Positions 45,965-55,788 of a stretch of DNA of 64,000 bases are shown piece by piece. The notes beneath the pieces were generated by a model. The model saw only the letters and a program-made list of their open reading frames with translations, did no database searches and was not told the origin of the DNA. A program made the position numbers and the translations under genes. The stretch comes from Thalassotalea ponticola. GTDB lineage: Bacteria > Pseudomonadota > Gammaproteobacteria > Enterobacterales > Alteromonadaceae. The stretch covers positions 1,674,001 through 1,738,000 of the forward strand of contig NZ_CP166871.1 in NCBI RefSeq assembly GCF_041379045.1, given 5' to 3'. The number at the start of each line of letters is the position of its first letter. Position 1 is the stretch's first letter.

Positions 45965-45999
45965 TAAAAAACAAAACGCCGACAAAAATTGTCGGCGTT
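45965..45999 (-). terminator. Terminator of the zwf-pgl-edd-glk-eda operon
   Basis: AACGCCGACAA (45975-45985) pairs with TTGTCGGCGTT (45989-45999), loop AAA; on the minus strand it is followed by TTGTTTTTTAT. Confidence 0.88.
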
Positions 46000-46038
46000 G
46001 CGATTACTCGTTCAGTGCTACTTAACCTGCAATAGCTA

Positions 46039-46689
46039 TTAGCTGTTCGCAGCAGCCACCGCCGCTTTGGTTATATCCGTAATGCGCTGCCAGTCTTTGT
46101 TTGCAACCGCGTCACTTGGCACCAACCACGATCCACCAATACAAGCAACATTATTTAAACTTAAATAGTTGCCCATGTTGTCGACATTAATGCCCCCTGT
46201 TGGACAAAATGTGATATCTGGAAATGGGCCTGCAATCGACTTAATCGCTTTCGTACCACCGATAGCTTCGGCGGGAAAAAACTTAAAGTGATCGTAGCCT
46301 GCATCAATACCGGTCATCAATTCAGAAATAGTCGCAATGCCAGGTATTAATGGAACCGTTGACTCTTTGGCCGCCACAAGTAAGTCTTTCGTTAAGCCAG
46401 GGCTGATAACAAACTTAGCTCCTGCATCTACCGCTTGATGATACAATGAAATGTTGGTTACTGTGCCTGCCCCCACCATCGCTGAAGGGATATGCGTTGC
46501 TATTTCACGGATCACATCAAGTGCATTTTCGGTGCGCAACGTCACTTCGAGTACGTTAATCCCACCGGCAATGAGTGCTTTAGCAATAGGCACCGCATCT
46601 TCAATATGTTCAATCACCAACACTGGGACGATCGGTCCCAATGCAAAAACCTCTTGTGGCTGAGTTTGCCAAGTATTCGTCACGCTCAT
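46039..46689 (-). CDS. eda: KDPG aldolase
   Basis: 216 residues; splits 2-keto-3-deoxy-6-phosphogluconate into pyruvate and glyceraldehyde-3-phosphate, the last Entner-Doudoroff step. Shows VLEVTLRT (catalytic Glu region), GAGTVTN, and the Schiff-base Lys in HFKFFPAEAIGG. Overlaps glk by 4 bp (ATGA), the last gene of the operon. Confidence 0.95.
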   Translation of the reverse strand: MSVTNTWQTQPQEVFALGPIVPVLVIEHIEDAVPIAKALIAGGINVLEVTLRTENALDVIREIATHIPSAMVGAGTVTNISLYHQAVDAGAKFVISPGLTKDLLVAAKESTVPLIPGIATISELMTGIDAGYDHFKFFPAEAIGGTKAIKSIAGPFPDITFCPTGGINVDNMGNYLSLNNVACIGGSWLVPSDAVANKDWQRITDITKAAVAAANS

Positions 46690-47663
46690 AAGGCCTCATT
46701 TTGATTCTGTTGGATAAGGTAGGCACTGGCTCCTAAAACACCTGGTTGTGCTTCAGTGATCACGTACGTTGCAATACCTTTGTTAAACTCAGTAAAGCGA
46801 TTTTTGGCTTCAAAGCGCTCTCTAAATTCACTGTTTTGGATAAACTCGATAAAGCGCGGCGCAATACCACCGGCTATATACACACCACCAAACGCTGCGG
46901 TAGTAAGCGCCATATTACCGGCGAAGCTACCCAGGGTTTTACAAAATTGATTTAGCGCTTGTAAACAGATGTCACAACGATTTTCAAGTGCTCTTGCTGA
47001 GATATCTGCCGCTTTAAACGCTTCGGCGTCAACGCCTTTCATATGACATAGCGCCTGATAAATTTGCTCGATACCTAAACCACTCAGAACTTGCTCGTAT
47101 GACACACGCGGGTACTTGTTTTGCAAGAAGCGCAAAATTTCAATTTCGGTTTCGTCAACTGCGGCAAAGTCAGCATGACCGCCTTCACCACCAACACTGA
47201 TCCATTGGTCGTTGCCCCAAATAACGTTGGCTACACCTAGACCGGTACCTGGCCCACAAATGGCAATGGGGTGTTTATCAAGTGATTGCCCGCCGCCAAT
47301 TTTTACTTTTTGTTGATCCGATAAAAATGGTACCGCCCAAGCGATGGCCGTGTAGTCATTAATCACGTATAAGCGATTTAACTTAAGGTCTGCCTTTAGC
47401 TCAGATTTTGAAAACTGCCACGGTAAGTTGGTCATTTTGATCAGATCTTGATCAACCGGACAGGCAATAGCTAAACACGCGTTTACTTTTGAGCTATCGA
47501 TATCATGGCTAGAAAAATACGCTTCCAGCACCGCTTGTAAACTCGGGTGCTGTTCACACTGATACAGCGTTAAGTCGGTTATATCGCCGTTTTCAAGTAC
47601 GGTTCCGACGCGTAAATTGGTACCGCCTATATCAGCTACAACATTAATTACGTCCATGGTCAT
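46686..47663 (-). CDS. glk: Glucokinase
   Basis: 325 residues of the E. coli-type glucokinase family: ADIGGTNLRVG phosphate-binding motif, NDYTAIAWAVP with the catalytic Asp, GPGTGLGVA, GEGGHADFAA. Phosphorylates glucose to feed Zwf. Two bp from edd and overlapping eda. Starts MTMDVINVV; an internal ATG six bases on is also possible. Confidence 0.94.
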   Translation of the reverse strand: MTMDVINVVADIGGTNLRVGTVLENGDITDLTLYQCEQHPSLQAVLEAYFSSHDIDSSKVNACLAIACPVDQDLIKMTNLPWQFSKSELKADLKLNRLYVINDYTAIAWAVPFLSDQQKVKIGGGQSLDKHPIAICGPGTGLGVANVIWGNDQWISVGGEGGHADFAAVDETEIEILRFLQNKYPRVSYEQVLSGLGIEQIYQALCHMKGVDAEAFKAADISARALENRCDICLQALNQFCKTLGSFAGNMALTTAAFGGVYIAGGIAPRFIEFIQNSEFRERFEAKNRFTEFNKGIATYVITEAQPGVLGASAYLIQQNQNEAL

Positions 47664-47664
47664 C

Positions 47665-49488
47665 TTACAACTCCTCTGAAAATAAAGAACAAGCTCCAGT
47701 TTCTGCGCCGCTTAAATTGTTGCGCATAAAGCCAAACAATTCTCGACCCATACCTGAGTGCTCGCTGTACGCTTGAAAATGCGCTTGCTCTCGATTCGCT
47801 AGTTCTTGTTCATCAACTAATAAGGTTAACTCACCCGTTTCACCGTTAAGTAGGATCATATCGCCCGTTTTAACTTTGCCAATCAGTCCGCCATCTAAGG
47901 CCTCTGGTACCAAATGAATCGCCGCCGGTACCTTACCCGATGCGCCCGACATGCGACCGTCAGTTAACAGTGCGACATGAAAACCCTTGTCCTGTAACAC
48001 ACCCAGTGGCGGGGTTAGTTTATGTAACTCTGGCATACCGCGACTTTTCGGGCCTTGGAAACGAACGACAGCGACAAAATCTTTTTCAAGTTCACCCGCT
48101 TTAAACGCCTTTTCCAAATCGTGCTGGTCTTCAAACACAATCGCCGGTGCTTTTACTACTTCGGTACCCGGACGTAACGCTGAGGTTTTTAATACGGCTC
48201 GACCGAGGTTACCTGCCAATAAACGCAAACCGCCATCGGGTTTGAACGGTTGTTCAACGGTTGCAATAATTTCGTCATCACCAGATACACTTGGTCCATC
48301 AACCCACACCAACTTGCCATCTTTTAGTGTCGGTACTTGCGTGTACTTGTCCAGTCCAGGACCACAAATGGTTTGAACGTCTTGATGCAGAAGATTTGCT
48401 CCGATTAACTCTTTAAATAGAAGAGCCATACCACCGGCTTCTTGAAATTGGTTAATATCGGCAAAGCCATTGGGGTAAATACGAGTGATTAACGGTACCG
48501 CATCAGACAGATCGGCAAAATCATCCCAGTTAATAATGATCCCAGCCGCTTTTGCAAAGGCGATGATATGCATGGTCAAATTAGTCGAACCGCCTGTGGC
48601 TAGTAGTGCCACTATCGCATTAACAATTGACTTTTCATTGATCATTTCGCCAACCGGTTGGTAGTTACCCGACTGCTGAGTTAGTCGCGTTACCTGACGC
48701 GCTGCCGCTTTGGTAAGTTCTTCGCGCAGTTGTGTATTTGGCGCAACAAATGACGCACCAGGTAAGTGTAAGCCCATCACCTCGACTACCAACTGGTTTG
48801 AGTTTGCGGTACCAAAGAAAGTACACGTACCAGGGCTGTGATATGATGCAGACTCAGCTTCGAGTAACGCATCTTTACCAACTTCGCCTTTAGCAAACTG
48901 CTGGCGCACGCGCGCCTTTTCTTTATTTGGTAAACCTGAAGGCATCGGTCCGGCTGGGACAAATACCGTAGGCAGATGACCAAAGGTCATCGCCGCAATC
49001 AATAAACCGGGTACGATCTTGTCACAAATACCTAGCATTAAGGTACCGTCAAACATGTTATGAGATAACGCTACCGCACTAGACATTGCAATAACATCGC
49101 GACTCATCAAGCTCAAGTCCATACCGGGTTGACCTTGAGTCACCCCATCACACATCGCCGGAACACCACCAGCAAATTGCGCGACACCACCGGTATCGCT
49201 GACAGCCTGTTTAATAATAGCAGGGTACGTTTCGTAAGGCTGATGCGCTGACAACATGTCGTTATAAGCCGATACGATGGCAATATCACTGTGATTTAAG
49301 CCGGTTAAAATACCTTTTTCCTGCTTCGAACAGGCGGCAAAACCGTGCGCCAAATTACCACATGAAAGTGCTGAACGATGAACTTTTTCAGATTTTGCTT
49401 TGTTGAGCTTGGCTAGATAATTAGCTCGGGTCTGTTTACTTCGCTTAATAATGCGTTCAGTAACTGCGTGTATTTTTGGATTAACCAT
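47665..49488 (-). CDS. edd: 6-phosphogluconate dehydratase
   Basis: 607 residues from the ATG at 49488 (MVNPKIHAVTERI). Iron-sulfur dehydratase of the IlvD/Edd family that makes KDPG; cluster cysteines and motifs CDGVTQGQPGMDLS, GICDKIVPG, GTCTFFGTANSN, TDGRMSGASGKVPA are present. Overlaps the end of pgl closely. Its glk and eda neighbours complete the pathway. Confidence 0.96.
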   Translation of the reverse strand: MVNPKIHAVTERIIKRSKQTRANYLAKLNKAKSEKVHRSALSCGNLAHGFAACSKQEKGILTGLNHSDIAIVSAYNDMLSAHQPYETYPAIIKQAVSDTGGVAQFAGGVPAMCDGVTQGQPGMDLSLMSRDVIAMSSAVALSHNMFDGTLMLGICDKIVPGLLIAAMTFGHLPTVFVPAGPMPSGLPNKEKARVRQQFAKGEVGKDALLEAESASYHSPGTCTFFGTANSNQLVVEVMGLHLPGASFVAPNTQLREELTKAAARQVTRLTQQSGNYQPVGEMINEKSIVNAIVALLATGGSTNLTMHIIAFAKAAGIIINWDDFADLSDAVPLITRIYPNGFADINQFQEAGGMALLFKELIGANLLHQDVQTICGPGLDKYTQVPTLKDGKLVWVDGPSVSGDDEIIATVEQPFKPDGGLRLLAGNLGRAVLKTSALRPGTEVVKAPAIVFEDQHDLEKAFKAGELEKDFVAVVRFQGPKSRGMPELHKLTPPLGVLQDKGFHVALLTDGRMSGASGKVPAAIHLVPEALDGGLIGKVKTGDMILLNGETGELTLLVDEQELANREQAHFQAYSEHSGMGRELFGFMRNNLSGAETGACSLFSEEL

Positions 49489-49490
49489 AA

Positions 49491-50183
49491 TTATTCCGCC
49501 CAAATAACGTCGATTGTTTTGTCAGGATGATGAAGAAAGGCGCGAATAGGCATGGTCATCGCATCCTCGTTGTCCAGCGCTTTATCGAGCACCGTCAACT
49601 TATTCTCACCGACTATGTGTAAGTACAAATGTTGTGCAGCAATCAATGCTGGGAAGTTAAAGGTGATGCGTTGATAAGGCGCCGTAGTCGGCTCTACCAA
49701 CATCAATGCCGGCGCATTGCTATTGTCTAACCCCTGCTCTACTTGCTCAGAACACGGGAAAATTGAAGCGGTATGGCCATCTTCACCCATACCTAAAATA
49801 ACGATATCAAGTGGCAAAACTGAGTTTAATTCGGTATTTTTTTGTTCGAGAACCGCCGGTGTAAACGGACCGTTTTCAACCAGCGAAAATAACGTCGCTT
49901 GTGCAGCGTTGTTGGTTAATAAATTTTCTCGCAGCAGGCGATCATTTGAATCACTGTGCTCGGTATCAACCCAACGGTCATCGGCAAGGGTCACTGTAAC
50001 TTTTTGCCACTCTATTGGCTGCAGTGACAATTGTTCAAAAAAGCCTTTTGGCGTACTGCCGCCAGAAAAAGCAATCGTTGCTTTACCGCGTTTTTCAATC
50101 GCACTGGTCAGTTGTGACGCGACCTGTTTAGCGAAAGCAGCATCGAGCGCTTGTCGCGATGGAAAAGTTTGTTTGTTAATCAT
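49491..50183 (-). CDS. pgl: 6-phosphogluconolactonase
   Basis: 230 residues from the ATG at 50183, which overlaps the last base of zwf. Family motifs FSGGSTPKGFFE, ADDRWVD, LGMGEDGHTASIFP and the C-terminal PIRAFLHH are intact. Hydrolyses the lactone made by Zwf. Confidence 0.94.
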   Translation of the reverse strand: MINKQTFPSRQALDAAFAKQVASQLTSAIEKRGKATIAFSGGSTPKGFFEQLSLQPIEWQKVTVTLADDRWVDTEHSDSNDRLLRENLLTNNAAQATLFSLVENGPFTPAVLEQKNTELNSVLPLDIVILGMGEDGHTASIFPCSEQVEQGLDNSNAPALMLVEPTTAPYQRITFNFPALIAAQHLYLHIVGENKLTVLDKALDNEDAMTMPIRAFLHHPDKTIDVIWAE

Positions 50184-51649
50184 TATTCGTCCCAATTTCT
50201 GTCATCGCGGGCAATCAGCGAAATAGAGGCTACTGGTCCCCATGAGCCCGAAGCATAGCCCTTAGGCGCTTCGTTAGACGATGCCCACGCATCCATTATA
50301 CTGTCTACCCACTCCCATGATGCTTCGACCTCATCACGGCGGATGAACAAGCCTGAATTACCATTGATGGCACTGAGCATTAAACGTTCGTAGGCATCGA
50401 CCACACGTGAGTCATTGTTAAAATCAGAGAAGCTCAAGTCGAGTTTTGCCTCTCTAATTTCCATTTCCTTGGTGATGCCTGGTACTTTGTTCATTACCGT
50501 TAATTCAACACCTTCATCCGGTTGCAAACGTATGGTGAGTTTGTTCGGTGGCAGTTGTGAAAAGCTGTTATCAAAGATGTTGTGTGGTTGATGTTTGAAA
50601 TAAATAACCACTTCGGAGTGTTTACATGGCATGCGTTTACCAGTGCGCAAATAAAATGGCACTCCCGCCCAGCGCCAGTTATCAATCTCGGCTTTAATGG
50701 CAACAAATGTCTCGGTTTGACTGTTGACGTTAGCACCTTCCTCTTCTAAGTAACCCGGAACTGGTGCACCTTTTAAATAGCCACTGGTATATTGGCCACG
50801 GACTGTCTTCTCATGGGCATTGCTGCGATCAATTTTACGCAACGCTTTAATAACCTTGAGCTTCTCATCGCGGATGTTTTCTGACGATAAATCAGTAGGC
50901 GGTTCCATAGCCAGTAAGCTGAGTATTTGAAGCAGGTGATTTTGCACCATGTCCCGCATTTGGCCGGTATCATCGTAGAACCCCCAGCGCCCTTCTATGC
51001 CGACGCTTTCGGCGACGCTGATTTGCACGTGGTCAATACAGGTGTGATCCCAATTGGTACTAAACAGTGAATTGGCAAACCGCAATGAAATGAGATTTAA
51101 TACGGTTTCTTTACCAAGGTAGTGGTCAATGCGATATATTTGCGACTCTTCAAAATGACGACTGACTAAGTCATTGATGACTTTAGACGACGCCAAATCA
51201 TGACCGATAGGCTTTTCCATAACGACGCGCGCATAGTCGTTGTTTAACCCTTGTGCTTCTAAGCCATCGGCAATCATGCCATAAATGCTCGGTGGCGTTG
51301 CCAAGTAATACAACACATACTTGTCTTTGCGGATCATCTTCGCCAAGCGCTTGTAGCCTTTGACATCGGAGAAATCGAGCTTGGCGTAACTGAAATGCGT
51401 GATAAATTGATTTACCACCTCATCGTCGAGTTGGTCACCAATAAAGGTGGTTAGATTGTCTTTAACGAATTGTTGAAAACCGGCATCATCCATATCGAGA
51501 CGAGCCACGCCAATGATATTGACGTTGTCAACCAACAGGCCTTCGTTGAACAAGTGGTACAAAGCTGCAAACAGTTTGCGTTTTGACAAATCCCCAGCAG
51601 CACCAAATAAAACGATTTGTTCTGCCGACATCACATTTGACTGTGTCAT
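50183..51649 (-). CDS. zwf: Glucose-6-phosphate dehydrogenase
   Basis: 488 residues; NADP-linked entry step of both the oxidative pentose-phosphate and Entner-Doudoroff routes. FGAAGDLSKRKLFAALY (cofactor motif), RIDHYLGKE (catalytic His and Lys), VMEKPIG and TGKRMP are present. First gene of the operon; two HexR-like palindromes lie 23-98 bp upstream. Confidence 0.96.
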   Translation of the reverse strand: MTQSNVMSAEQIVLFGAAGDLSKRKLFAALYHLFNEGLLVDNVNIIGVARLDMDDAGFQQFVKDNLTTFIGDQLDDEVVNQFITHFSYAKLDFSDVKGYKRLAKMIRKDKYVLYYLATPPSIYGMIADGLEAQGLNNDYARVVMEKPIGHDLASSKVINDLVSRHFEESQIYRIDHYLGKETVLNLISLRFANSLFSTNWDHTCIDHVQISVAESVGIEGRWGFYDDTGQMRDMVQNHLLQILSLLAMEPPTDLSSENIRDEKLKVIKALRKIDRSNAHEKTVRGQYTSGYLKGAPVPGYLEEEGANVNSQTETFVAIKAEIDNWRWAGVPFYLRTGKRMPCKHSEVVIYFKHQPHNIFDNSFSQLPPNKLTIRLQPDEGVELTVMNKVPGITKEMEIREAKLDLSFSDFNNDSRVVDAYERLMLSAINGNSGLFIRRDEVEASWEWVDSIMDAWASSNEAPKGYASGSWGPVASISLIARDDRNWDE

Positions 51650-51671
51650 AGAAAAGATTCTCTGATTTCAG

Positions 51672-51686
51672 TGAAATTAAATTACA
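51672..51686. promoter_or_regulatory. HexR-like operator, zwf-proximal
   Basis: TGAAATTAAATTACA, one mismatch from the 15-bp HexR consensus, 23 bp upstream of the zwf start. Confidence 0.75.
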
Positions 51687-51732
51687 TCTCGTATTAATTT
51701 AAACATTTTAACGGGCTAGGTAAAGCTCTAAT

Positions 51733-51747
51733 TGTAATTATATTACA
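51733..51747. promoter_or_regulatory. HexR-like operator, distal
   Basis: TGTAATTATATTACA, one mismatch from the HexR consensus with both GTAAT/ATTAC half-sites perfect. Confidence 0.78.
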
Positions 51748-52036
51748 GCACCTAACCCCCTATTAAACATGATGTAATTGACTATTATGTAATCAAAATT
51801 ACGCATTTTGACTATTCTTTGAACAAAAACCTTTTGTTTTTTGTTATATGGTGAAATTTTATTACAAAAAGCTATGTATCTATGTAAAAATAATTTAGGT
51901 TACATTAAAAATAATTAATCGAAATATGACCTATAATTAAGCTGTTTATTTCAAAAGTGTTAACAGTGTAGGGTCATAATCGATTTGCTACGAGTTTACG
52001 ATACTCAATACAAGATACCCGTGAGGTCTAACTAAA

Positions 52037-52888
52037 ATGAATATTTTAGAAAAAATAACCAACGAGTTTGACTCTTTTAGTAAATCTGAACGCAAAGTCG
52101 CTGAAGTTATTTTAGCAAATCCTGCTCAGGTTATACATGCAAGTATTGCTTCTTTAGCAAAACAAGCAAATATTAGTGAGCCAACCGTTAACCGTTTTTG
52201 CCGTCGCCTAGATACTAAGGGCTATCCCGATTTTAAACTGCATCTAGCGCAGTCATTAGCGAACGGGACCCCTTATGTGAATCGGCACGTCGACGAGAGC
52301 GATACGGCGGAAGAGTACACCAATAAAATATTCGAATCCACATTAGCGAATTTAGAAATGGCGCGTAAAAGCCTCGACCCACGGTTAATTAATCGCGCGG
52401 TCGACGTACTTACTCAAGCCAACAAAATATCGTTCTTTGGCTTGGGAGCTTCGGCAATTGTTGCTCATGATGCGCAAAATAAGTTTTTCCGATTTAATGT
52501 GCCCGTCGTCTATTTTGACGATATTTTAATGCAGCGCATGAGTTCGATTAATTCTCGTCAAGGTGATGTTGTGGTCGTCATATCACATACTGGACGAACC
52601 AAGCCTTTGGTAGAAATAGCCGGATTAGCCCGCGAAAATGATGCTATTGTTATTGGTATTACTGATGAGCACAGCCCGCTAGCAAAAGAATGTAATATTG
52701 TCTTATCACCTGAAGTTGCAGAAGATACCGACTTATATATGCCGATGGCATCGCGTATTGCGCAACTGACATTAATCGACATTTTAGCCACTGGCTTTAC
52801 GCTTCGACGTGGCTCTAAGTTTCGAGATAATTTAAAGAAAGTTAAAGACAGTCTTCGCAGCTCGCGTTACGAGCGTAATGACAAATAA
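52037..52888 (+). CDS. hexR: HexR, RpiR-family regulator of central carbon metabolism
   Basis: 283 residues: N-terminal RpiR helix-turn-helix (about 1-77; IASLAKQANISEPTVNRFCRRL) and a C-terminal SIS sugar-phosphate-binding domain (about 125-255; FFGLGASA, ISHTGRTK). HexR in related genera senses KDPG and represses or activates ED, glycolytic and gluconeogenic genes. Divergent from zwf with its own sites between, and 17 bp upstream of pyk, so probably autoregulated. Confidence 0.93.
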   Translation: MNILEKITNEFDSFSKSERKVAEVILANPAQVIHASIASLAKQANISEPTVNRFCRRLDTKGYPDFKLHLAQSLANGTPYVNRHVDESDTAEEYTNKIFESTLANLEMARKSLDPRLINRAVDVLTQANKISFFGLGASAIVAHDAQNKFFRFNVPVVYFDDILMQRMSSINSRQGDVVVVISHTGRTKPLVEIAGLARENDAIVIGITDEHSPLAKECNIVLSPEVAEDTDLYMPMASRIAQLTLIDILATGFTLRRGSKFRDNLKKVKDSLRSSRYERNDK

Positions 52889-52905
52889 TTTAAATAGGTT
52901 TAATC

Positions 52906-54345
52906 ATGCCCAGAAGAACCAAAATTGTTGCCACCTTAGGTCCCGCAACAGATGACATAAATGTACTTAGAGACGTTATTAAGGCAGGTGTTAATGTTGT
53001 TCGTCTTAATTTCTCTCACGGTGCGCCCGAAGATCACATCCAACGTGCAGCCAATGTCCGTCAAGTTGCCAAAGAGCTTGGCGTGTATGTTGCCATTCTC
53101 GGTGATCTGCAAGGTCCAAAAATTCGCGTATCAACATTTAAAGACGGCCCTGTAACCCTAGCAATTGGTGATACGTTCACCTTAGATGCCGATATGGGCA
53201 AAGGCGAAGGCGATCAACACGCGGTGGGCATTGATTACAAAGAACTACCCAATGATGTTGGCCCAGGCGATATCTTATTATTAGATGATGGACGGGTTCA
53301 GTTACAAGTGACGTCTATCGACGGCAACAAGGTCCATACGAGTGTGACCGTTGGTGGTCCTCTGTCAAACAATAAAGGCATCAACCGCCAAGGCGGTGGT
53401 TTATCGGCGGCCGCATTAACCGATAAAGACAAAGAAGATATCAAGTTGGCTGCTAAACTCGACGCTGACTTTTTAGCGGTCTCTTTTCCGCGCGACGCTG
53501 CCGACATGCGAGAAGCACGCTTATTAGCCAACGAAGCCAACTGTAATGCGCGCTTGGTATCAAAGATTGAGCGCGCAGAAGCGGTCAACGATCACGAAGT
53601 CCTCGATGAAATCATCAAAGCATCTGATGTGGTTATGGTTGCCCGTGGCGACCTTGGCGTTGAAATTGGCGACCCCGAGCTGATTGGCAAACAAAAACAC
53701 ATTATCGCGCGCAGTCGACAACTCAATCGCGTGGTGATCACCGCAACCCAAATGATGGAAACCATGATCACTCAACCGATGCCAACGCGTGCTGAGGTAA
53801 TGGATGTTGCGAACGCTGTTCTAGACGGAACCGATGCCGTTATGCTTAGCGCCGAAACCGCAGCAGGTAAATACCCAGTTGAAACGGTCAAGGCTATGGG
53901 TCAAGTGTGTATCGGTGCAGAAAAGCATCGTTCAGTTAATATTTCTAAACATCGCTTAGATGAAATGTTTGACAGTGCTGCTGAAACCGTTCCTATGGCT
54001 GCTATGTACGCTGCCAACCACCTAACCGGTGTTAAAGCATTAATCGCGTTAACCGAGTCAGGTATGACGTCAAAATTAATGTCGCGCATTACCTCAGGCC
54101 TGCCGATTTTCTCTCTATCAAGACACCCTAAAACATTGGCAAAATCAGCGATTTATCGTGGTGTTTACCCTGTCGCGTTTGATTCTACTGAGTCAACCGA
54201 GAAAACCCTGAGCAAAGATATTATTAGTGCTGTTCAGGCCAGTGGCATTGTCGAGTTGCAAGCAGGTGACCAGGTAATTGTTACCCATGGCGACTTGATG
54301 GAAACAGTTGGTGCGACTAATACCATTAAAATACTTACGGTTTAG
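52906..54345 (+). CDS. pykA: Pyruvate kinase
   Basis: 479 residues; transfers phosphate from PEP to [16 protein letters not shown] start, [15 protein letters not shown], the signature [11 protein letters not shown] with the catalytic Lys, and [20 protein letters not shown] are intact. Cotranscribed with hexR (17-bp gap), the typical arrangement in marine gammaproteobacteria. Closer in organisation to PykA-type enzymes; the A/F paralogue assignment is from context. Confidence 0.94.
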   Translation: MPRRTKIVATLGPATDDINVLRDVIKAGVNVVRLNFSHGAPEDHIQRAANVRQVAKELGVYVAILGDLQGPKIRVSTFKDGPVTLAIGDTFTLDADMGKGEGDQHAVGIDYKELPNDVGPGDILLLDDGRVQLQVTSIDGNKVHTSVTVGGPLSNNKGINRQGGGLSAAALTDKDKEDIKLAAKLDADFLAVSFPRDAADMREARLLANEANCNARLVSKIERAEAVNDHEVLDEIIKASDVVMVARGDLGVEIGDPELIGKQKHIIARSRQLNRVVITATQMMETMITQPMPTRAEVMDVANAVLDGTDAVMLSAETAAGKYPVETVKAMGQVCIGAEKHRSVNISKHRLDEMFDSAAETVPMAAMYAANHLTGVKALIALTESGMTSKLMSRITSGLPIFSLSRHPKTLAKSAIYRGVYPVAFDSTESTEKTLSKDIISAVQASGIVELQAGDQVIVTHGDLMETVGATNTIKILTV

Positions 54346-54430
54346 GTGTAAACGAGGCTAATTCGATTGGTTCATTGCCTGCTAGAGCAATTGGGTAACG
54401 CAACGATACAAAGTCTACACCAAGCCGAAC

Positions 54431-54460
54431 AAAAGGATCTACATAGCTAGATCCTTTTTT
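54431..54460 (+). terminator. Terminator after pyk
   Basis: AAAAGGATCTA (54431-54441) pairs with TAGATCCTTTT (54448-54458), loop CATAGC, then T. Confidence 0.88.
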
Positions 54461-54733
54461 GTATCACCCCTATTACCGCGTGTTAACTCTTTGTTTGTAG
54501 TTTCGACTATGAGCTATTTGTTGTAGTAGCAAAGTGGAATAACCGGCATCTGGTCACTCCAAATGAGACCGCTATATGAGGAACGCGTACATAGCCAGTC
54601 CCCCCTCTAGTTGAGACTAAAAGTGTTTGACTCTGCGTTAAGGTCAACTACCCCTAGTGTTACTCATGGCTTTTTTATTTGTCGATTCACATGCTACTAT
54701 TAGCCTAAAGTAAGTTAAGGTGGCGGATCGTAA
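54461..54733. promoter_or_regulatory. Upstream region of phosphofructokinase
   Basis: No gene and no HexR-like palindrome seen. AAGGTGG (about 54717-54723) is the likely ribosome-binding site for the ATG at 54734. Confidence 0.45.
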
Positions 54734-55762
54734 ATGTCTGAAAACACTCCATTTGTATTAGGTATTCTAACCAGTGGTGGCGACGCGCCTGGGATGAATG
54801 CCGCTATTCGCAGCTGTACATTAAGCGCATTGCAATCTGGCTTTCGGGTGATCGGTTTTACCCATGGTTTTTATGGTTTACTCGACAAAACGTATATTGA
54901 TCTCGACGAAAGTACGGTACGAGATATTATTCATTGTGGGGGAACAATATTGAAAAGCGCCCGCTGCCCTGAATTCAAAACCGCTGAAAACCAACAGCGA
55001 GCGGCCAACAACCTACACGACCTTAATGTCAACGCACTGATCGTTATAGGTGGTGACGGTTCGTTTAACGGTATGCTTAAACTGAGTCACTACTACACAG
55101 GGCAATTAATTGGTTTACCCGGAACCATCGATAATGACATCGATGGTACTGACCACACTATCGGATTTGCTACCGCGGTGGAAACGGCAATACAAGCGGT
55201 TGATAAAATTCGCGATACCGCCGATGCATTTGAGCGAATTTTTATTATAGAAGTCATGGGCCGCCACAGTGGATTTTTGGCGCTCAATGTGGGAATAGCC
55301 TCTGCTGCCGAGCAAATTATCACCTTTGAAAACTTTGAAAATCCAGGTAAAGAATTACAAAAGATAGCCGAACACATCGCGTTGTGTAAAAAACAGCGAG
55401 GCTTGAGTAGTTACCTTATTGTTGCTGCCGAAAACCTGTGGCCAGGTGGCGTAAGCCAACTCGCGGAAGATCTTGCTAACTACGCCAATATTCGTTGCAC
55501 GCCTTGTATTCTTGGCTACATACAGCGCGGAGGTGCACCGTTGGCAAAAGATCGAATACTGGCGACTAAACTGGGAATTGGTGCTGTCGAAGCGGTAATC
55601 GACAACAAAACGTTAATTATGATCGGTGAGTCTAATCGACAAACCTGCCAAATACCGTTAACTCAAGCCGTAGCTCACCAAAAAACGGTAAATAAAGCCT
55701 TACTCGCCGCTCAAGAGTCGGTATTAGACATTGCAAAACTGGCTAAAAGCCACTTGATGTAA
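54734..55762 (+). CDS. pfkA: ATP-dependent 6-phosphofructokinase
   Basis: 342 residues. TSGGDAPGMNAAIR, VIGGDGSFNG (Gly after GGD marks ATP rather than pyrophosphate use), the catalytic PGTIDNDIDGTDHT and EVMGRHSG motifs are present. Commits fructose-6-phosphate to glycolysis, so this host can run the full Embden-Meyerhof route beside the ED pathway. Sequence is somewhat diverged from E. coli PfkA after the EVMGR motif. Confidence 0.9.
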   Translation: MSENTPFVLGILTSGGDAPGMNAAIRSCTLSALQSGFRVIGFTHGFYGLLDKTYIDLDESTVRDIIHCGGTILKSARCPEFKTAENQQRAANNLHDLNVNALIVIGGDGSFNGMLKLSHYYTGQLIGLPGTIDNDIDGTDHTIGFATAVETAIQAVDKIRDTADAFERIFIIEVMGRHSGFLALNVGIASAAEQIITFENFENPGKELQKIAEHIALCKKQRGLSSYLIVAAENLWPGGVSQLAEDLANYANIRCTPCILGYIQRGGAPLAKDRILATKLGIGAVEAVIDNKTLIMIGESNRQTCQIPLTQAVAHQKTVNKALLAAQESVLDIAKLAKSHLM

Positions 55763-55788
55763 GTTTGTCCGTTTCGCCGTGGGGGAAG

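Larger units (their letters stand above)
51650..52036. promoter_or_regulatory. Divergent zwf-hexR control region
   Basis: Very AT-rich spacer with no gene, carrying two clear HexR-like palindromes (next entries) and a third looser one, TGTAATCAAAATTAC at 51788-51802, whose half-sites are 4 instead of 3 bp apart. Confidence 0.7.

Noticed and set aside
51788..51802. Third HexR operator
   Set aside because: Half-site spacing is off by one compared with the consensus, so not listed as a separate site.
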